This document shows, one piece after another, positions 34,196 through 42,719 of a stretch of DNA of 64,000 nucleotides. The stretch covers positions 4,775,001 through 4,839,000 of the forward strand of contig NZ_JBEPOB010000001.1 of assembly GCF_040546595.1 (NCBI RefSeq). The letters are read 5' to 3'. The notes under the pieces are model-generated. The model saw only the letters and a list, made by a program, of their open reading frames with translations. It did not search any database and was not told where the DNA came from. The first letter of the stretch is position 1; every line of letters begins with the position of its first letter. Origin of the DNA: Bosea sp. OAE506. Lineage in GTDB: Bacteria > Pseudomonadota > Alphaproteobacteria > Rhizobiales > Beijerinckiaceae. Both the position numbers and the translations under genes were made by a program.

Positions 34196-35449
34196 TCAGC
34201 CGATCAGGAGCGAATAGCCGAGGAAGGGCACCAGCGTGCCCTCCTCGATCCGCGTCATGTCCTCGGCGAGTTCGACCAGACCGTCGGTGCGCGTCAGCGA
34301 AGTCAGCACGCCGGCCCCGTCCTGCGGGTGCTTGCGCGCGACCTGCACGCCGTCGGGGCCGGGCTCGAGCGAGACGCGGACATATTCCCTGCGGCCCTCC
34401 TTCTTGCGGTAGGCGAAGCCGAGGCGCACCGGAAGCGACAGAGGAGCGACCGGCGCCGTGCCGGCGAGCCGCGCAATCAGGACGCGGGCGACAAAGGCGA
34501 AGGTGACGAAGACCGCGACCGGATTGCCGGGCAGGCCGATGAACGGCACCGTGCCGATGCGCCCCAGCGCCACGGGCCGGCCGGGCTTGATGCCGATGCG
34601 CCAAAAGGCGAGCTCGCCGACCTGCTCCAGCGCCGCCTTGACGTGGTCCTCCTCGCCGGTCGAGACACCGCCCGAGGTCAGGACGAGGTCGCAATCGCGT
34701 GCCGCCTCGGCAAGGCGCTTCGCCAGCCCGGCGCGCTCGTCGCGCAGGATGCCGAGATCGACGACCTCCGCGCCGGCGCGCGCCACCATGGCCCGCAGCA
34801 AGGCTCGATTGGCGTCGTAGATCGCGGCCGGGCGCAGCGGCTGTCCGGGTTCGGTGAGTTCGTCGCCGGTGGAGAAGATCGCGACGCATGGCCGGCGGCG
34901 CACCGCCACCTGCGTGACGCCGAGCGCCGAGAGCAAGGCGAGATCCTGAGGCCGCAGGCGTTGACCCGCAGCCGCGGCAAGCGCGCCGCGCGCAATATCC
35001 TCACCCGCCGGACGCGCATTGGCGCCCCGGGCGAGCCCCGGCGGCAGGAGCACGGCCTCGCCCTCGAGCGTGACATCCTCCTGCATGAAGACGGTGTCGG
35101 CGCCATCCGGCATCGGCGCGCCGGTGAAGACCCGCACCGCACGGCCCCGCACGCTGAGGCCTGCAGCATCGGCGCCCGCCGCGACGCGGCCGCCGAGGGG
35201 CAGGCGCGTCGGCCCCGACGATGCGAGATCCGCGGAGTGGACGGCATAGCCGTCGACCGCCGAATTGGCGAAGGGCGGCAGATCGAGGGGGGAGAGGATC
35301 GCGTCCGCCAGCACGCGCCCGTCGGCGGCGGCCAGAGAGACCGTCTCCGTGCCGCTCACCGGGGCGACCAGCGCGGCGACGCGCTCGCCCGCCTGTTCGA
35401 GTGTCATCAGGGCGCCAAAGGCCTCGTCGTCGCGGCTGAGCTGGGCCAT
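34196..35449 (-). CDS. moeA: Molybdopterin molybdenumtransferase MoeA
   Basis: 417 residues from the ATG at 35449. MoeA inserts molybdate into adenylylated molybdopterin. Family motifs are FANSAVDGYAVHSADL near 55, ARPAGEDIARG near 140, IFSTGDEL near 190, LTSGGVSTGEEDHVK near 255 and IGLPGNPVAVFVTF near 300. It follows mobB by 7 bp and forms a cofactor operon with it. The formate dehydrogenase genes that need the product lie immediately upstream, past a terminator. Confidence 0.95.
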   Translation of the reverse strand: MAQLSRDDEAFGALMTLEQAGERVAALVAPVSGTETVSLAAADGRVLADAILSPLDLPPFANSAVDGYAVHSADLASSGPTRLPLGGRVAAGADAAGLSVRGRAVRVFTGAPMPDGADTVFMQEDVTLEGEAVLLPPGLARGANARPAGEDIARGALAAAAGQRLRPQDLALLSALGVTQVAVRRRPCVAIFSTGDELTEPGQPLRPAAIYDANRALLRAMVARAGAEVVDLGILRDERAGLAKRLAEAARDCDLVLTSGGVSTGEEDHVKAALEQVGELAFWRIGIKPGRPVALGRIGTVPFIGLPGNPVAVFVTFAFVARVLIARLAGTAPVAPLSLPVRLGFAYRKKEGRREYVRVSLEPGPDGVQVARKHPQDGAGVLTSLTRTDGLVELAEDMTRIEEGTLVPFLGYSLLIG

Positions 35450-35456
35450 GGCGCCG

Positions 35457-35987
35457 TCAGTCCTTCCTGCCGCAGCGCGCCAGCGTCTCGGCCAGCGGCA
35501 GGGCCTGCGCCAGGACGATCTCCGCGACGGCAGCGATGTCGTCGAGCGGGACGACCGGACGGCCGGCGTCGGGAAAGGCGACGTCGCTGGCCACCGCGAC
35601 GATGCTGTCGTCACCCGGATGGAGCGGCGGCTTGCCGTTGCCGGCGCGGTGGATTTCGATCTTGGCGTGGCACTGGCGCTTGAAGCCTTCGACCACGACG
35701 ATATCGACGGGAGACAGCCGAGCCAGCAGGTCCGGCAGCTCGGCCTCGGCCTCCCCGCGCAACTCGCGCATCAGGGCCCAGCGGCGCTCGGAGGAGATCA
35801 GCACCTCACGGGCGCCCGCCTCGCGATGGGCATGGGAATCCTTGCCCGGCGTGTCGAGATCGAAAGCGTGATGCGCATGCTTGAGCGTCGAGACCGAGAC
35901 GCCGCGCCGGCCGAGCTCCGGGATCAGCCGGGTCAGCAGGGTGGTCTTGCCCGCACCGCTCCATCCCGCCAGGCCGATCACACGCAT
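35457..35987 (-). CDS. mobB: Molybdopterin-guanine dinucleotide biosynthesis protein MobB
   Basis: 176 residues. A P-loop GTPase: GLAGWSGAGKTTLL near residue 5-18, HAHHAFDLDTPGKDSHAH near 40, then VEGFKRQCHAKIEIHR near 100. MobB assists MobA in attaching GMP to molybdopterin to make the bis-MGD cofactor of formate dehydrogenase. MobA is separated from it here (50932-51555), with the whole formate dehydrogenase locus between. It is the first gene of the mobB-moeA operon. Confidence 0.94.
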   Translation of the reverse strand: MRVIGLAGWSGAGKTTLLTRLIPELGRRGVSVSTLKHAHHAFDLDTPGKDSHAHREAGAREVLISSERRWALMRELRGEAEAELPDLLARLSPVDIVVVEGFKRQCHAKIEIHRAGNGKPPLHPGDDSIVAVASDVAFPDAGRPVVPLDDIAAVAEIVLAQALPLAETLARCGRKD

Positions 35988-36000
35988 CGCCGTCCTTCAC

Positions 36001-36050
36001 CCAAACGAAAACCACGGCCCCAAACGAAAACCGGGCGCCGAAGCGCCCGG
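36001..36050 (-). terminator. Rho-independent terminator of the formate dehydrogenase operon
   Basis: The stem CCGGGCGC / GCGCCCGG (36031-36050) with a TTCG tetraloop is followed on the minus strand by TTTTCG. It lies 38 bp after the gamma-subunit stop and before mobB. The T-rich 13-mer after the stem, GGTTTTCGTTTGG, occurs twice in tandem (36020-36032 and 36001-36013). Confidence 0.82.
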
Positions 36051-36087
36051 TCGTCATCCGTCAGCCGACCCCTGCGGGTCAAGCGGA

Positions 36088-37095
36088 TCATTCAGCCGGC
36101 TGCAGCCGGTTGTCGGCGCCCGCGCGGGCCTTCTGCATCTCTTCCTCGACCCAGAGCGAGTGATGCGCCTTGGCCCAGTTGAGATCGACCTCGCCGGAGC
36201 CCATGGCGTCGAAGGCGCCCTCCATGCCGATCGAGCCGATGTAGATGTGGCCGAGGATGAGCGCGACCATCAGCACCGAGACGATGCCGTGCACGACGTT
36301 CCAGAACTGGAGATTGAGCACGCCGCCAGCCGAGAACGGGAAGAGCAGGTAGAAGCCCGAAACCGAGAGGGCCGCTCCACCCAGAACGACGCTCCAGAAC
36401 ACGACCTTCTGGCCGGCGTTGAAGCGGCGCGCTTCCGGGTGACCCTTGCCGATGATGCCGCCGCCGGCGGCGAACCAGCGCAGGTCCATCAGGGTCGGGA
36501 TGTTGTCCTTGATCCAGATGACGAACATCAGCGCGATGCCGAGCATGAAGGGCCAGGCCAGGAAGTTGTGCGACCACTTGGCGGCGATCGACAGGTTGGT
36601 GAAGGCCTGCGGTCCGATCAGCGGCAGCAGGACGAGCTTGCCGAAGGTGACGTTCAGGCCCGACAGCGCCAGGATGATGAAGCAGCCGGCGGTGAGCCAG
36701 TGCACGAAGCGCTCGAAGGCGTTGAAGCGCGTGATCGTCTGCCCCGCCGGACCGGCCTCCATGAGGATGCGGCCGCGGATCAGGAAGAAGGCCGTCAGCA
36801 CCAGAAGCGTGCCGAGCACCGCGATCACCGCCGTGCGCAGCATCGTGCCCTGGTGGAAGGCGCGCCAGTCGCGGCCGGCCGGACGTTCCAGCGTGGCGGC
36901 CTTCTGGTCGGGAATGGTGATGCGGCCCTGAAGCTCGGCCTGGGGATTGCCCTTGAGCGCGTCGAGGAACTGCCGCTCGCGGACGGCATCGGCCGTCGGG
37001 TTGACCTGCTGGGCGCCGGCGGGAACGGCAAGCGCGACCGCGAAGGTCAGCAGCAGGCCGGTCACCAGCAGGCGGATATGGGCGCCGAAACGCAT
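36088..37095 (-). CDS. Formate dehydrogenase gamma subunit (cytochrome b)
   Basis: 335 residues. A signal-like N-terminus (LLVTGLLLTFAVALAVPAGAQ) precedes four or more membrane helices of the FdnI/FdoI cytochrome b556 type. Heme ligand candidates are His in FERFVHWLTAGCF near 195, WSHNFLAWPF near 235 and LGHIYIG near 310. It anchors the enzyme to the inner membrane and passes electrons from the beta subunit to quinone. It is the last gene before the terminator at 36031. The N-terminal extension is longer than in E. coli FdnI, as is usual in this subgroup. Confidence 0.94.
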   Translation of the reverse strand: MRFGAHIRLLVTGLLLTFAVALAVPAGAQQVNPTADAVRERQFLDALKGNPQAELQGRITIPDQKAATLERPAGRDWRAFHQGTMLRTAVIAVLGTLLVLTAFFLIRGRILMEAGPAGQTITRFNAFERFVHWLTAGCFIILALSGLNVTFGKLVLLPLIGPQAFTNLSIAAKWSHNFLAWPFMLGIALMFVIWIKDNIPTLMDLRWFAAGGGIIGKGHPEARRFNAGQKVVFWSVVLGGAALSVSGFYLLFPFSAGGVLNLQFWNVVHGIVSVLMVALILGHIYIGSIGMEGAFDAMGSGEVDLNWAKAHHSLWVEEEMQKARAGADNRLQPAE

Positions 37096-37246
37096 GGCTC
37101 TGTTCCCTTGCTCCGGCCCTCGTCGCGAGAGGCCGATCTGTCTGAAAAGGGCGCCCCGGCGAAGGGACCGGCCTGGCCGGTTTCCGTTCGGAGCGCCTGT
37201 CGTGGCCCGTCTCGATGAGGGCCTTCGTCCGTCTCCAGACAGGACG

Positions 37247-37843
37247 TCAGATGGCGATGGTTTCCTTGTAGGCCGTCTGCCAGCCCCAGGCGCCCGAGCC
37301 GTAGCCGCGCTTCACCACCCGCTCCTTGTAGATCTGGGCGATGATCTCGCCGTCGCCGGCCAGCAGCGACTTGGTCGAGCACATCTCGGCGCAGAGCGGC
37401 AGCTTGCCCTCGGCCAGGCGGTTCGAGCCATACTTCTGGAACTCGACCGGCGAGAGATCGGCCTCCGGGCCGCCTGAGCAGAAGGTACACTTGTCCATCT
37501 TGCCGCGCGAACCGAAGTTGCCGACCTTCGGATACTGCGGCGCGCCGAAGGGGCAGGCGTAGAAGCAGTAGCCGCAGCCGATGCAGAGATCCTTGCTGTG
37601 CAGCACGACGGCGTCCGCCGTGGTGTAGAAGCAGTCGACCGGGCAGACCGCCGCGCAGGGCGCGTCGGTGCAGTGCATGCAGGCCATCGAGACCGAGCGC
37701 TCGCCGGGCTTGCCGTCATTGATGGTGACGACGCGCCGACGGTTGATGCCCCAGGGCACCTCGTTCTCGTTCTTGCAGGCGGTGACGCAGGCGTTGCACT
37801 CGATGCAGCGATCCGCGTCGCAGAGGAATTTCATCCGGGCCAT
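37247..37843 (-). CDS. Formate dehydrogenase beta subunit (4Fe-4S)
   Basis: 198 residues carrying four Cys clusters for [4Fe-4S] centres: CDADRCIECNACVTACKN near 8-25, CMHCTDAPCAAVCPVDC near 57-73, CIGCGYCFYACPFG near 92-105, and CTFC near 120. It relays electrons from the molybdopterin alpha subunit to cytochrome b. It lacks the C-terminal membrane helix of E. coli FdnH, so it is the short FdhB type. It begins 14 bp after the alpha subunit stop. Confidence 0.95.
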   Translation of the reverse strand: MARMKFLCDADRCIECNACVTACKNENEVPWGINRRRVVTINDGKPGERSVSMACMHCTDAPCAAVCPVDCFYTTADAVVLHSKDLCIGCGYCFYACPFGAPQYPKVGNFGSRGKMDKCTFCSGGPEADLSPVEFQKYGSNRLAEGKLPLCAEMCSTKSLLAGDGEIIAQIYKERVVKRGYGSGAWGWQTAYKETIAI

Positions 37844-37857
37844 GGTTCAGTTCCCCC

Positions 37858-40836
37858 TTACGCCGCTGCGATCTGGCAGAGCGTGACCTTGCCTTCGTGC
37901 ATCGCCGTCACCGGGTCGTAGCCGTAGGTGGTGACGATGTTGACCGACTCGCCGAGCACGATCGGATCGGTTCCCTTCGGGTAATTCCCGCGCTGGTCCT
38001 GACCCTGATAGAAGCCGCCGAAGTGGAAGGGCATGAATGCCACGCCCTTGCCGACACGCTCGGTGACCAGCGCCTTGACGCGGGCCTTCGAGTTGTTCTC
38101 CGGACCCGAGACCCAGACGAAGCTGCCGTCCTTGATGCCACGCGCGGTGGCGTCAGCCGGGTTGATCTCGACGAACATGTCCTGCTGCAGTTCGGCCAGC
38201 CAGCGGTTCGAGCGCGTCTCCTCGCCGCCGCCCTCGTATTCCACGAGACGACCCGATGTGAGGACGATCGGGAAGGACTTCGCGATACCCTTCTCGACGG
38301 CGGCCTTCTGGACCGAGGTGTGGAGGTTCGGGATGCGCAGGGTGCGCTCGTCGGGACGGGCCGGCCACTTCGCCACGAGATCAACGCGCGGCGAGTAGAT
38401 CGGCTCGCGATGCGTCGGCACCGGGTCGGGCAGGTTCCAGGCATTGGCGCGGGCCTTGCCGTTGCCATAGGGCACGCAGCCATGGGCGAGCGCGACGCGC
38501 TGGATGCCGCCGGAGATGTCGTTTGCCCAGTTCACCGCGTCGATGTTGTTGCCGCCGACCCAGGTGATCGTCTCGAGTTCCTTGGGCGTCAGGTCGGCAT
38601 CCCAGCCGAGCTTCTTGAGCACGCCCATGGTGAACTCGGGATAGCCGTCCTTGATATCCGAGTTCAGCGAGTAGGAGCCGTTCTCCGCCAGCAGCGTGTC
38701 GTTGACCTTGCTGCCGTCGGCGAGCGTACGCTCACGGGTGAGGCCGAAGCGCGGACGGAAGGTGCCGCCGCCGTTCTTGGCCTCGAGCGAGGTGTTGTAG
38801 AGGATGTGCGTGCCGGGGTGCTTGAGCTCCGGCGTGCCCCAGCATGGCCAGGGCAGGCCGTAGAAGTCGTTCTCGACCGGCGAGCCGACGGCACCGCGCA
38901 AGGACACCAGATCGAACTTGTCCTGATGCTCCATGTGGAGCTTCAGACGCTCCGGCGACTGGCCGGTGTAGCCGGTCGACCAGCCACCCTTGTTGATCTC
39001 GCGCAGGATCGACTCGGCGGACGGCTCGGGGCCGTACTTGCCCTGCACCATCTGGAAGTTCTTGTGCATCGGCTCCGCGAAACCGAGCTTCTGCGCCAGC
39101 TTGTAGATGACGAAATAGTCGCTGGCCGCCTCGAAGATCGGCTCGACGACCTTCTCGCCCCACTGCACCGAGCGGTTGGAGCAGGTGCGCGAGCCCGAGC
39201 ACTCGAACTGCGTGCCGATCGGCAGCAGATAGGTGCCGTTCTTGCGCTGGCCGAGCGAGACGAAGTTCGTCGGATGCGGATCGGCGACGACGAGAAGCTC
39301 GAGCTTCTCGAGGCCCTTCACGGCATCGGGCATGCGCGGGATGGTGTTGCCGCCATGGCCCATGACGAACATGGCCTTGAGGTTGTCCTTCTGGTCGACC
39401 TGTTCGGCCGGCAGGTTGGCCGCGTCGAACCAGCGGGTCGAGGTGTGACCCGAGGTCTCCATATTGGCCTTGGCCGTGCGCGCCGGACGGCCGCCCTTGG
39501 CCGGCACCTCGTCGAAGCGGGTGACGAAGTAGTCGTAAGGCACGTCCCAGACGCGGGCCCAATGGCGCCAGGCGCCCTCGACCAGGCCGTAGTAGCAAGG
39601 CAGGTTCGAGATATCGAGGCCGAAATCGGTCGCGCCCTGCACGTTGCAGTGGCCGCGGAAGATGTTGGCGCCGTTGCCCATACCGCCGACATTTCCGGTG
39701 GCGAGAAGCAGGTTGCAAATGGCGCGGACGTTGGCGGTGCCGACGGAGTGCTGTGTCACGCCCATGCACCAGATGAACGTCGCGGGCTTGACCTTGGCGA
39801 AGGTCTCGGCGGCGCGCTTGAGCTGCGCCTCGGGAACGCCGGTGATGTCCTCGACCGTCTTGGGGTCGTATTTCTCGACCTCCTTGCGGACGTCATCCAT
39901 GCCGTGCACGCGGGCGGCGAGGAAGGCCTTGTCCTCCCAGCCATTCTTGAAGATGTGCCACATCATGCCCCAGATCACCGCGATGTCGGTGCCCGAGCGG
40001 ATGCGGATATAGTCCGTCGCATGGGCCGCGGTGCGGGTCAGGCGCGGATCGAAGACGATGACGTTGGCGCGGTTCTGCTCCTTGCCGACGAGGATGTGCT
40101 GCATCGAGACCGGATGGGCCTCGGCCGCGTTCGACCCCATGAACATGATCGTCTTGGAGTTGCGGATGTCGTTGTAGGAGTTCGTCATCGCGCCGTAGCC
40201 CCAGGTGTTGGCAACACCCGCGACCGTGGTGGAGTGACAGATGCGCGCCTGGTGGTCGACGTTGTTCGTGCCCCAGAAGGCGGCGAACTTGCGGAACAGA
40301 TAGGCGCCCTCGTTGGAGAACTTGGCTGAGCCGAGCAGATAGACGGAATCGGCGCCGGACTTGGCCCGAATCTCCATCATCTTGTCGCCGATCTCGTTGA
40401 TCGCGACGTCCCAGGAGATGCGCTGCCACTGGCCGTCGACCAGCTTCATCGGATACTTGATGCGGCGGTCGCCATGGACCAGCTCGCGCACCGAGGCGCC
40501 CTTGGCGCAGTGCGAGCCGCGGTTGATCGGGCTCTCCCAGGCCGGCTCCTGGCCGACCCAGACGCCGTTGGCGACCTCGGCCTTGACCGTGCAACCCACC
40601 GAGCAGTGGGTGCAGATGTTCTTGACGATCTTGGTGCCGGTCGCCGGGCCGAGGCCTGCGGCTTCGGCCTTGCGGACCGAACCGATCTGCAGGGCGCCGG
40701 CAGCGGCGACGCCGCCCGCGACGAGCCCCGAACGACGCAGGAAGGCGCGACGATCCATGACACCGGAAGACAGGCCGGCGATCGCCGACTGGAGCCGGCC
40801 GCGCTGGACGTCGGCGGATTTACGCTTGATCAGCAT
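37858..40836 (-). CDS. Formate dehydrogenase alpha subunit (molybdopterin, Cys-type)
   Basis: 992 residues. A twin-arginine signal (MDRRAFLRRSGLVAGG, residues 27-42) exports the folded enzyme to the periplasm. A [4Fe-4S] motif follows (CTHCSVGCTVK...HCAKG near 74-112). The active-site position reads VDHQARICHSTTVAGVANTWG, so Cys200 replaces the selenocysteine of FdnG, followed by the His of the catalytic pair. Bis-MGD binding segments are spread to the C-terminus (MPFHFGG near 935). It oxidises formate to CO2. It is preceded by its Tat-signal partner and chaperone genes and followed by the beta and gamma subunits. Confidence 0.96.
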   Translation of the reverse strand: MLIKRKSADVQRGRLQSAIAGLSSGVMDRRAFLRRSGLVAGGVAAAGALQIGSVRKAEAAGLGPATGTKIVKNICTHCSVGCTVKAEVANGVWVGQEPAWESPINRGSHCAKGASVRELVHGDRRIKYPMKLVDGQWQRISWDVAINEIGDKMMEIRAKSGADSVYLLGSAKFSNEGAYLFRKFAAFWGTNNVDHQARICHSTTVAGVANTWGYGAMTNSYNDIRNSKTIMFMGSNAAEAHPVSMQHILVGKEQNRANVIVFDPRLTRTAAHATDYIRIRSGTDIAVIWGMMWHIFKNGWEDKAFLAARVHGMDDVRKEVEKYDPKTVEDITGVPEAQLKRAAETFAKVKPATFIWCMGVTQHSVGTANVRAICNLLLATGNVGGMGNGANIFRGHCNVQGATDFGLDISNLPCYYGLVEGAWRHWARVWDVPYDYFVTRFDEVPAKGGRPARTAKANMETSGHTSTRWFDAANLPAEQVDQKDNLKAMFVMGHGGNTIPRMPDAVKGLEKLELLVVADPHPTNFVSLGQRKNGTYLLPIGTQFECSGSRTCSNRSVQWGEKVVEPIFEAASDYFVIYKLAQKLGFAEPMHKNFQMVQGKYGPEPSAESILREINKGGWSTGYTGQSPERLKLHMEHQDKFDLVSLRGAVGSPVENDFYGLPWPCWGTPELKHPGTHILYNTSLEAKNGGGTFRPRFGLTRERTLADGSKVNDTLLAENGSYSLNSDIKDGYPEFTMGVLKKLGWDADLTPKELETITWVGGNNIDAVNWANDISGGIQRVALAHGCVPYGNGKARANAWNLPDPVPTHREPIYSPRVDLVAKWPARPDERTLRIPNLHTSVQKAAVEKGIAKSFPIVLTSGRLVEYEGGGEETRSNRWLAELQQDMFVEINPADATARGIKDGSFVWVSGPENNSKARVKALVTERVGKGVAFMPFHFGGFYQGQDQRGNYPKGTDPIVLGESVNIVTTYGYDPVTAMHEGKVTLCQIAAA

Positions 40837-40849
40837 GATGCGGCGCCTC

Positions 40850-41050
40850 TCAGTAACGGTTGACGCGGTAGAAGTCCTTGACGTGCTCCGACTCGCGGTA
40901 GCGCGCCTTGGTCTCTTCCTTGCCGGGATCGACGGCTGCGGCCGGCGTCACCATCGCCGGCGTCGCCGCCAGCGTGGCACCCGCGCCCAGCGCCTTGAAA
41001 AAGCTGCGGCGATCGACGGCCGGTTTGCCGGTTTCTTTGCTTTTCGACAT
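40850..41050 (-). CDS. Small Tat-signal protein of formate dehydrogenase operon (FdhX-like)
   Basis: 66 residues from the ATG at 41050. A twin-arginine signal (VDRRSFFKALGAGATLAATP) occupies the first half, and a short charged tail ends ARYRESEHVKDFYRVNRY. Proteins of this size and layout sit directly before the formate dehydrogenase alpha gene in many proteobacteria. They may be a small subunit or export partner. It starts 44 bp after the chaperone stop and ends 13 bp before the alpha subunit gene. Confidence 0.88.
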   Translation of the reverse strand: MSKSKETGKPAVDRRSFFKALGAGATLAATPAMVTPAAAVDPGKEETKARYRESEHVKDFYRVNRY

Positions 41051-41094
41051 CGTCGTCTCCCAAGCGTCGGGTTTTATGTTGTGTGTGGAGCCGG

Positions 41095-41901
41095 TCATGC
41101 GGGCAGCCCCGCAGCCTGCGTTTCGATCGACAGGAACAGGCTTCCGAGCCGGCCCACCGCCTTGTAGAATTTCGCACCCTTCGCGACCTCGAGATCGGCG
41201 AAGAAGCGCTCGCCCCAGGGCTGGATGTGCCGGGCGAAGAACCGGTCCGCGTCGAGGCCATCGGCGGCGACCTCGCCGCGCAGCAGCTTCGCCATGATGT
41301 CGAGCAGCACGGCGATGTGGTCCTCCGGCTCGCCGGCGCGCGCATCGCGGGCCAGCCCGAGCGCGCCCATATCCTCGCGCACCAGCGCCAGCGGGCGCTC
41401 ATGGAGGAAGCCGGTGAGATAGTAGGAGGCGTAGGGCAGCAGCTCGCCGCGGCCGACGCCGATGAAGAGCTCGAAGAACTCGTCGCGCAGGCTTTCGGGC
41501 GTCGCCTCGTCGGCCGCCTCGGCCAGAGCGAGATGGGCCATGCCGAAGGGCGAGGCGTCGCCCTGCAGGCCGCGGAGGACCTCCAGCGTCTCGGCCGTCG
41601 GAGCCCGCCAGAGCAGCGCGCCGATCAGCTCACATTCCTGCGCCCGCGCGGCATCGATCTCGTCGATGGGCTGCGTCAGCGCAATCTCGGACTGGATAGC
41701 CGCGGCCGGATCGGGACGCGGATAGAGATCGGGGCGCAGCTCAGTGCGGGAGATGCCGGTGGTCGCCTCGACGGACAGGACCCGGTCGGCGGGAACGCGC
41801 TTCCAGCTCGAGATCGCAGGCTGCGAAATCCCGAGACTGCGCGCGAGCGCCCGGACGCCACCGACGCTGCCGATCGCTTTTTCCAATGCCGGGTCGCGCA
41901 T
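41095..41901 (-). CDS. TorD-family chaperone fused to YdaS/Cro-like HTH domain
   Basis: 268 residues with two parts. Residues 1-60 (LEKAIGSVGGVRALARSLG, ISQPAISSWKRVPADRV) form a YdaS/Cro-type helix-turn-helix. Residues about 75-268 are all-helical and TorD/DmsD-like, with RDEFFELFIGVGRGELLPYASYYLTGFLHERPLA and EDHIAVLLDIMAKL. TorD proteins bind molybdoenzyme signal peptides and guard cofactor insertion, so the alpha subunit encoded downstream is the likely client. The fusion suggests that apo-enzyme load could be linked to transcription; that is inference. A TTGAC-N4-GTCAA palindrome abuts the ATG, leaving no normal Shine-Dalgarno at close spacing. Confidence 0.87.
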   Translation of the reverse strand: MRDPALEKAIGSVGGVRALARSLGISQPAISSWKRVPADRVLSVEATTGISRTELRPDLYPRPDPAAAIQSEIALTQPIDEIDAARAQECELIGALLWRAPTAETLEVLRGLQGDASPFGMAHLALAEAADEATPESLRDEFFELFIGVGRGELLPYASYYLTGFLHERPLALVREDMGALGLARDARAGEPEDHIAVLLDIMAKLLRGEVAADGLDADRFFARHIQPWGERFFADLEVAKGAKFYKAVGRLGSLFLSIETQAAGLPA

Positions 41902-41915
41902 TTGACTCAGGTCAA
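41902..41915. promoter_or_regulatory. FNR/FixK-like palindrome abutting the chaperone start codon
   Basis: TTGACTCAGGTCAA is a perfect TTGAC-N4-GTCAA palindrome, matching the FixK/FNR half-site pattern. It lies immediately before the ATG at 41901, so a bound protein would sit downstream of the promoter, as in repression. It could alternatively be the operator for the HTH domain encoded by the same gene. Confidence 0.45.
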
Positions 41916-41979
41916 TGTCCTTAAGGCTGAGCGGCTCGAAAATGGGCCGCCCGGGAGTCGTGATAACGCCTGCTTATTG

Positions 41980-42020
41980 CCCAAAAATAAAACGATTCCA
42001 ATCTCTATTCAGATTGGAAT
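41980..42020 (-). terminator. Rho-independent terminator overlapping the DUF3306 stop codon
   Basis: A perfect 10-bp stem ATTCCAATCT / AGATTGGAAT (41995-42020) with a 6-nt loop is followed on the minus strand by CGTTTTATTTTTGGG. The stem includes the last DUF3306 codons and its stop (42009-42011). It separates the DUF4444-to-DUF3306 genes from the chaperone/formate dehydrogenase transcript. Confidence 0.78.
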
Positions 42021-42719
42021 GGCGCCACCGCCGCGCTTGCGCACGCGCACGGAAACAGGCTCGCGAACCTCGTTTTGCTGCGCCGCAGCATCGGGTTCGA
42101 GCTGCGCCGAGGGCCAATCCTGATGGCGATTCGAGGGGTCTGCGGGGCTTTCGCTCAGACGGAGCGCAACCGGCTCGGCCTCGGCGGGCGCCTCTTCTCG
42201 CGCCGCAGCATCGGAATCGCCCTCCCCGTCCTTAGACGAAAGGGGATGCGACATGCCGTCGCCGGTTGCCTCTTCCGTGGTCAGTGAGGCTGCCGCAGGG
42301 GCGGGCTGGTCCCCGAAGATTCCGCGGACCATCTCGGCGATGTCGTCCGATTCCGTCAGCGGGCCATAGCCCGGAGCGCCGCCGGGCGTGTTCCAGTCCA
42401 GTGCGTAATCGCGGGCCGGATTTTCGAAGCCGGCGATGGCCGGGTCGTTCTCCCAGGCGCGCCGCATGGCGGCGAGCTTCCACGCCTCCGGCACGTTCTG
42501 CTTCAGCCAGGAGGCGAGGTCGAAGTCCTTGTCGATCAGATCGAGCGAGGGCGGCTCGACCAGTTCGGCCTCGGGCTCGGCCACCTCGGGGGTGGCCGGC
42601 GCGGCGGTGTCCGTCGCGGGGGCGGGAGGCGGCGCCGGCAGTTCCTCGCCCTCCACCTCGCGCTTGCGGCGGGACCAGCGTGTCAGGAAGCCTTCATCGG
42701 ACGGCGTGCGGGTGCTCAT
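42009..42719 (-). CDS. DUF3306 protein
   Basis: 236 residues. The start SDEGFLTRWSRRKREV, an acidic Pro/Ala-rich linker, and the core DKDFDLASWLKQNVPEAWKLAAMRRAWENDP, NPARDYALDWNTPG are the DUF3306 pattern. The remainder is low complexity. DUF3306 genes are regularly found with DUF3305 and formate dehydrogenase genes, so an assembly role is likely but not shown. The start overlaps the DUF3305 stop (ATGA). The stop codon sits inside a terminator hairpin. Confidence 0.88.
   Translation of the reverse strand: MSTRTPSDEGFLTRWSRRKREVEGEELPAPPPAPATDTAAPATPEVAEPEAELVEPPSLDLIDKDFDLASWLKQNVPEAWKLAAMRRAWENDPAIAGFENPARDYALDWNTPGGAPGYGPLTESDDIAEMVRGIFGDQPAPAAASLTTEEATGDGMSHPLSSKDGEGDSDAAAREEAPAEAEPVALRLSESPADPSNRHQDWPSAQLEPDAAAQQNEVREPVSVRVRKRGGGAIPI

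Noticed and set aside
37897..40329. An 810-codon plus-strand open frame opposite the formate dehydrogenase alpha gene
   Set aside because: Shadow of a conserved molybdoenzyme; no signature of its own.
37858..40836. Selenocysteine formate dehydrogenase
   Set aside because: The active-site codon is TGT (Cys) in the ARICHSTTV segment, and there is no in-frame TGA with a SECIS-like hairpin.
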